64,000 nucleotides of DNA from Tipula vernalis (Eukaryota; Arthropoda; Insecta; Diptera; Tipulidae), in NCBI GenBank assembly GCA_958295665.1, contig OY282560.1, forward strand, positions 303,735,536 to 303,799,535. The letters are read 5' to 3'. How positions within the stretch are numbered: the first letter of the stretch is position 1; each line of letters starts with the position of its first letter. Of the stretch, positions 60,383-64,000 are shown one piece after another. The notes beneath the pieces are model-generated. The model was not told the DNA's origin, did not search any database, and was given only the letters and a program-made list of their open reading frames with translations. The translations under genes and the position numbers were made by a program.

Positions 60383-62404
60383 TCATACGGTTAGCTCATG
60401 TGGTTTGATTCGTTTGAGCCGCCTCACTTCGTTTGTACTGTCCAGTAGTTGTACGGCCTCAACGTTGGTGTGGTTAAGAAGTCTCTTCTCATGTTTAATG
60501 GCACATTCGCGGATGACGTCGTCTATCAATTGTATTTTTAGATCATTGTGTATTTCCCTGTTAGTCACAAATCGGTAAGCGCGTTGGTGACCATTCGAAG
60601 AAATTTATTTTGGCTACGTTGTATAATGTATAATGTTGTATAATGTCTCTATTGGATTTATGAGTACAACCCCATAGCTGCGCACCATACATCCATATTG
60701 GTTTGAAGATAGTCTGGTAGACTAGTCTTTTGCAATACAGGTTCATTTTGGAATGATGCCCAATTAACCAGTACATTTGACGTTGTTTTAATCGTATCTG
60801 TTCAGGTTTTTGTCTCACATGATGTTTCCAGTTGAGCCTTGAATCTAAATGCAGACCAAGGTATTTAGCCGATTCAGCCTGCGGCACTTGCACCCCATTG
60901 AGGTATATGTGTAGACTGTTATTTTTGTGTCGAAGCGTAAATGTCACATGGGTTGATTTGAGCTCATTAAGCACTATTTTCCAGTCAATTGTCCATTTAG
61001 TAACGTTGTTCATTGCTCGTTGAAGATTTTCCACTGCCCTTGGTTGTGATTCGTCTACTGACATAATTACAGTGTCGTCAGCGAACGTGCCGATGAATGT
61101 TTTATTCGTTGTAGGTATGTCCGCAGTGTAGATAAGGTAGAGGAGGGGTCCCAATACACTTCCCTGCGGAACTCCCGCTAGCGTTGGATAAAAGTCAGAA
61201 CATGTTTCTTCATGGATGACTCTGAATTGGCGATCAGAGAGGTATGATTCAAGCAGCTGGCAATAGTTTTGTGGTAGTATTTTGCTCATCTAGAATGTCA
61301 ATCCCTCGTGCCAAACCCTATCAAAGGCCTGAGATACATCCATAAATAAGGCGGGACAATATTTATTTTCTTCTAACGCTTGCTCTATTACCGTAGTTAT
61401 TCGATGGACTTGATCTATTGTGGAGTGGTTATTCCTGAATCCAAATTGAAAATCAGGAACGTTTACCATTGGCCTTAGACGTTTTAGTAGTTGTTTTTCA
61501 AATAACTTTGATAAGGTCGGAAGCAGTGAAATTGGTCTGTATGATGTTACTTCTTCATCTGGTTTACCTGGTTTCTTCAACATAATTATTTGGGCCGTTT
61601 GAAGCATTTGGGTACATACTTCAATCTCATACAGGCATTAAATAAGTATGTGATCATGATGATTGCTTTGCGTGGAAGTTCCTTGAATAGACCCGGTGAT
61701 ATTTCATCAATTCCTGGTGCCTTTTTTTGACTAAGACTTTTGTCGATTTCTTCAGCAATTTCCATTGGTGTGACCCTTTTAAAATCCTGATTTGGTTGAT
61801 AGACAGGTGTTACGTCAATGTTGGATTGAATGTCATGGGGTTGAAACACTATTGCTAGGTGTTGAGCAAAGAGTTCCGCTTTTTCTTTGTCATGTCGAAC
61901 CCAATTTCCTTGAGCATTTCTTATAGGTTGTACTCAAACTACTGGTCGTTTAAATTTTCTTGTTGCTTTCCATAACGAGTAGTCCTTATTCATTTCTGGA
62001 CCTAGCCCGCTTAAGTAGTTGTCGAAGCAATCCTGTTTGAAGCTTTTGGTTAGCCTATTGACTTTGTTACTTATTCGATTGAAGGTGGTTTTGTCAGCAG
62101 GATTTCTGGTGAGATGCCATATTCTCCTTGCCTTTCTCCCTTCCTTGATTTGTTCCCTGATTTCAGCCGGGTATTTGACTTCAATCTCCGCTTTGTCCTT
62201 TAATTCTGGGGTAGCTAGACTGGCGGCCATACGAGTGTATTCAATAAAATTGTTTGTTTGTTGTTCCAATTCTTCATTACTTTTAATACTAACTTTTAAT
62301 TCAACTTGCTCTTCCAGTTTTTCTCTGAAGAGATCCCAATCCGTGAATCTATTAGTATGGTTTTGCTTTTCATTTTTCTTGATGATTATAGCGCTTACTG
62401 ACAA
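60383..62404 (-). pseudogene. Jockey-like ORF2, linker and reverse transcriptase
   Basis: Consecutive fragments in order: linker 62404-61934 (FTDWDLFREKLEEQVELKV); RT entry 61849-61586 (SLSQKKAPGIDEISPGLFKE); 61607-61290 (TSYRPISLLPTLSKLFEKQL, FGFRNNHSTIDQVH and MDVSQAFDRVWHEGL, motif A with catalytic Asp); 61289-60561 (LAGVPQGSVLGPLLYLIYT, catalytic FADDTVIMS, then KYLGLHLDSRLNWKHHV); and a C-terminal cysteine-poor tail 60568-60383. Each fragment is separated by a single frame break, so the copy decayed recently by small indels. All RT catalytic residues are visible. Confidence 0.85.
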
Positions 62405-62484
62405 CAGTACAGGAATGTGATCAGATGTTAAGTCGTTACCTTCGACTCTAGTGTAACTGGATGAAATACCTTTTATGATGAAGA

Positions 62485-62667
62485 AATCAAGCAGATCTGG
62501 TATTTTTCCTGCATCCGTTGGCCAATACGTTGGCCCCTTGGAGACAGATATTCACATTTGTTTTCATCAATGGCAAATCAAGCAGATCTGGTATTTTTCC
62601 TGCATCCGTTGGCCAATACGTTGGCCCCCTTGGAGACAGATATTCACATTTGTTTTCATGAATGGCA
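62485..62667 (+). repeat. 91-bp tandem duplication inside the Jockey-like ORF2
   Basis: AATCAAGCAGATCTGGTATT begins at 62485 and again at 62576. The copies differ by one inserted C (CCCC/CCCCC) and about one base, so the event is recent. It lies in the endonuclease coding region and shifts its frame. Confidence 0.9.
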
Positions 62668-62786
62668 TTGAACAAAGCATTTCCTTTCCCAGGAGAAATT
62701 AGCCTGGAACCCCAAGCTGTATGTTTTATATTATAGTCCCTTCCAATAATAAATCTTGGACCGAGCTTATTAAAGACGTTATTAAA

Positions 62787-63149
62787 TTATAACTTCGTTG
62801 GTGTATGCCGTGGAGGACAGTATGCTGCCGCAATATTTAGATCTGCGCCATTATATTGGGTTGAGATAACAGTTGCTTGCATGTAGCTTTCTCGAATATC
62901 CTCTTGTTGATTATGTTTGATATTATTTTTAATTAGTACAGCTGAACCACCTCTGGCTCTTTCACTAGGATGGGTTGTCCAGTAGGAATTAAATCCCTTT
63001 ATTCTGAAAAAGCTTTTGTTGGAGAAGTGCGTTTCTGAACTAAGTGCAATATCTATGTTGTTTGTATGGAGACATATTTCCAGTTCTTGGGCTCGTTGGG
63101 TGAGCCCATTAGCGTTCCAAGTTACAATGCGTAGGAACGAGTTAATCAT
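62787..63149 (-). pseudogene. Jockey-like ORF2, AP endonuclease domain
   Basis: It begins MINSFLRIVTWNANGLTQRA; the TWNANG block is the first motif of the APE-type endonuclease, followed by SSETHFSN and HPSERARGGSAVLIKNNIKH and ending AAAYCPPRHT. In intact elements it nicks target DNA to prime reverse transcription. A stop follows near 62787, and the rest of the domain is displaced into other frames around the duplication at 62485-62667. Confidence 0.8.
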
Positions 63150-63169
63150 TTGTATGTTTGCTGACTGTT

Positions 63170-63390
63170 TTTGCTAGGCGGATAGAAATTAATTTCTAGT
63201 TTTGCCACCCTTTCTGTTAAGTGATCAAGTGTCTGTTGAATTTGACTAAGCTTTTTAATAATTTCAAATGCTTGTTGTTTTGGTTTGATTCATCAGCAGA
63301 TAATTTGGTGATTTGCGCATAGGATAATCCAACTGTGGATGGTGTGATTGTTGTTTGTGGTTTAGCAGCTTCACACAAAGAAAAGATTGC
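63170..63390 (-). pseudogene. Jockey-like ORF1, C-terminal end
   Basis: The reading with KPQTTITPSTVGLSYAQITK leads, after a frame change, to a coiled coil with QQTLDHLTERVAKLE ending near 63170 just over the ORF2 start. ORF1 is the RNA-binding gag-like protein of these elements; its zinc knuckles are lost with the 5' part. Confidence 0.5.
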
Positions 63391-64000
63391 TTTAAACAAA
63401 CAAAACTTGCTTCAATTAATAATTTTTACACCATGATATTCAACCTATCAAGCCACTTTATTAAATCAAGAACTGGCCTGAATGATCCAAGAATATTTCG
63501 ATTTTATTGGTTTAAGAAATATTATTTCGATTGAAGCATGTCCATCTAGTATTAATAATAGAAACTTCTTTATTAAACATAGAAATAATTATAATAAATC
63601 AAAGATTAATGTGAAGCTATCCGCTTGCTATATTTAAACAAATTTCATTAAAATTTGATACATCTCTGCTTAAAATCGAGTATACATAATTACTTTAATA
63701 AAGTAATTGTTTGCTTATTTGAACAAAATACTTGGTATACATGAAAACAAAAATTATTAAAATATAGTAATAATTTTAATACGCCATTGATTAATATCGA
63801 GAAAACTGCTTGCTGTCTTTAATCACAAATTTCATTAAAATCTAATCTCGAATAAAGCAATTGTTTGCTTTTTTTAAACAAAATCCTTGCTATATATGAA
63901 AACAAAAACCATTAAATTAGAGCAATAATTTGATATAACGTTTATTTATTTAAAGAAAGTCGCTTGCAATTGGTTGCTTTACTTAAGAAAATACTTACTT
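63391..64000. repeat. Diverged tandem repeats at the right edge
   Basis: Units of roughly 170-190 bp recur from about 63615. Shared phrases are (T/A)ACAAATTTCATTAAAATTT, AAGTAATTGTTTGCTTATTT versus AAGCAATTGTTTGCTTTTTT, and ATGAAAACAAAAATTATTAA versus ATGAAAACAAAAACCATTAA. A further partial unit starts near 63960 and runs off the window. It resembles a satellite or a decayed repeat array. Confidence 0.55.

Larger units (their letters stand above)
60239..63390 (-). mobile_element. Jockey-like non-LTR retrotransposon, 5'-truncated
   Basis: The 3' end on the minus strand is an A9 run at about 60241-60249 after a short untranslated region. Upstream are RT (about 61850-60600), a linker, the endonuclease (63149-62790) and the C-terminal end of ORF1 (63390-63170) overlapping the ORF2 start. 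Most of ORF1 and the 5' end are missing, as usual for incomplete target-primed reverse transcription. ORF2 is split by a few frame breaks (near 62780-62410, 61930, 61600, 61290 and 60565) and by a 91-bp internal duplication. Confidence 0.85.

Overview
The window reads as AT-rich insect (at least arthropod) nuclear DNA that is overwhelmingly mobile-element sequence. The evidence is an R2 retrotransposon sitting in a piece of insect-type 28S rRNA gene, copia, CsRn1-like, errantivirus-like, BEL/Pao, Jockey-like, Harbinger, hAT and mariner families, spliceosomal introns with GT-AG borders, and animal genes for WASHC4 (SWIP), DNAI7 (CASC1) and THOC5. There is no bacterial-style operon, CRISPR array or convincing tRNA gene. 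The exact insect order cannot be told from the sequence.

Layout. 1-3.6 kb: the 5' part of an R2 element (minus strand, running off the left edge) in a ~175-bp 28S fragment, then a degraded errantivirus remnant (protease, gag, primer site, probable LTR) that abuts a zinc-knuckle exon. 3.6-10 kb: degenerate fragments (unknown coding-like DNA, MADF/BESS-like, a gypsy integrase tail, a pogo-like transposase). 10.1-17.8 kb: three DNA transposons with 3-bp target duplications. The first (10096-12400) carries a rearranged copy of the host gene THOC5. The second (13864-14727) is a Harbinger deletion derivative with a mariner-type MITE nested in it. The third (16729-17779) carries only a two-exon Myb/SANT-like gene. 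18-32 kb: broken mariner, gypsy, BEL, hAT and CsRn1-like pieces.

33.1-38.4 kb is the host-gene island. The terminal exon of WASHC4 (plus) converges on a complete 8-exon DNAI7 gene (minus), with about 120 bp between the stop codons. WASHC4 is a scaffold of the WASH actin-nucleating complex on endosomes. DNAI7 is an inner-dynein-arm component of motile cilia or sperm flagella. The two are neighbours, with no sign of a shared pathway.

39.2-53.1 kb is a nested stack: a copia element (minus) split by a near-intact Ty3/gypsy element with near-identical LTRs (40124-44948, target duplication CCAAT), a second internally deleted gypsy element (45428-49456, target duplication GTCAC) and an unidentified 1.5-kb insert (50236-51723). 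53.2-64 kb: more gypsy fragments, two MITEs, a 38-bp perfect hairpin, a nearly whole mariner-like transposon inserted in a non-LTR retrotransposon, a 5'-truncated Jockey-like element with a poly(A) end, and diverged tandem repeats at the right edge.

The most notable item is the THOC5 copy enclosed by perfect terminal inverted repeats and a TAA target duplication, which looks like host-gene capture by a Harbinger-type transposon. Coordinates of degenerate pieces are approximate because everything was read by eye without database searches.
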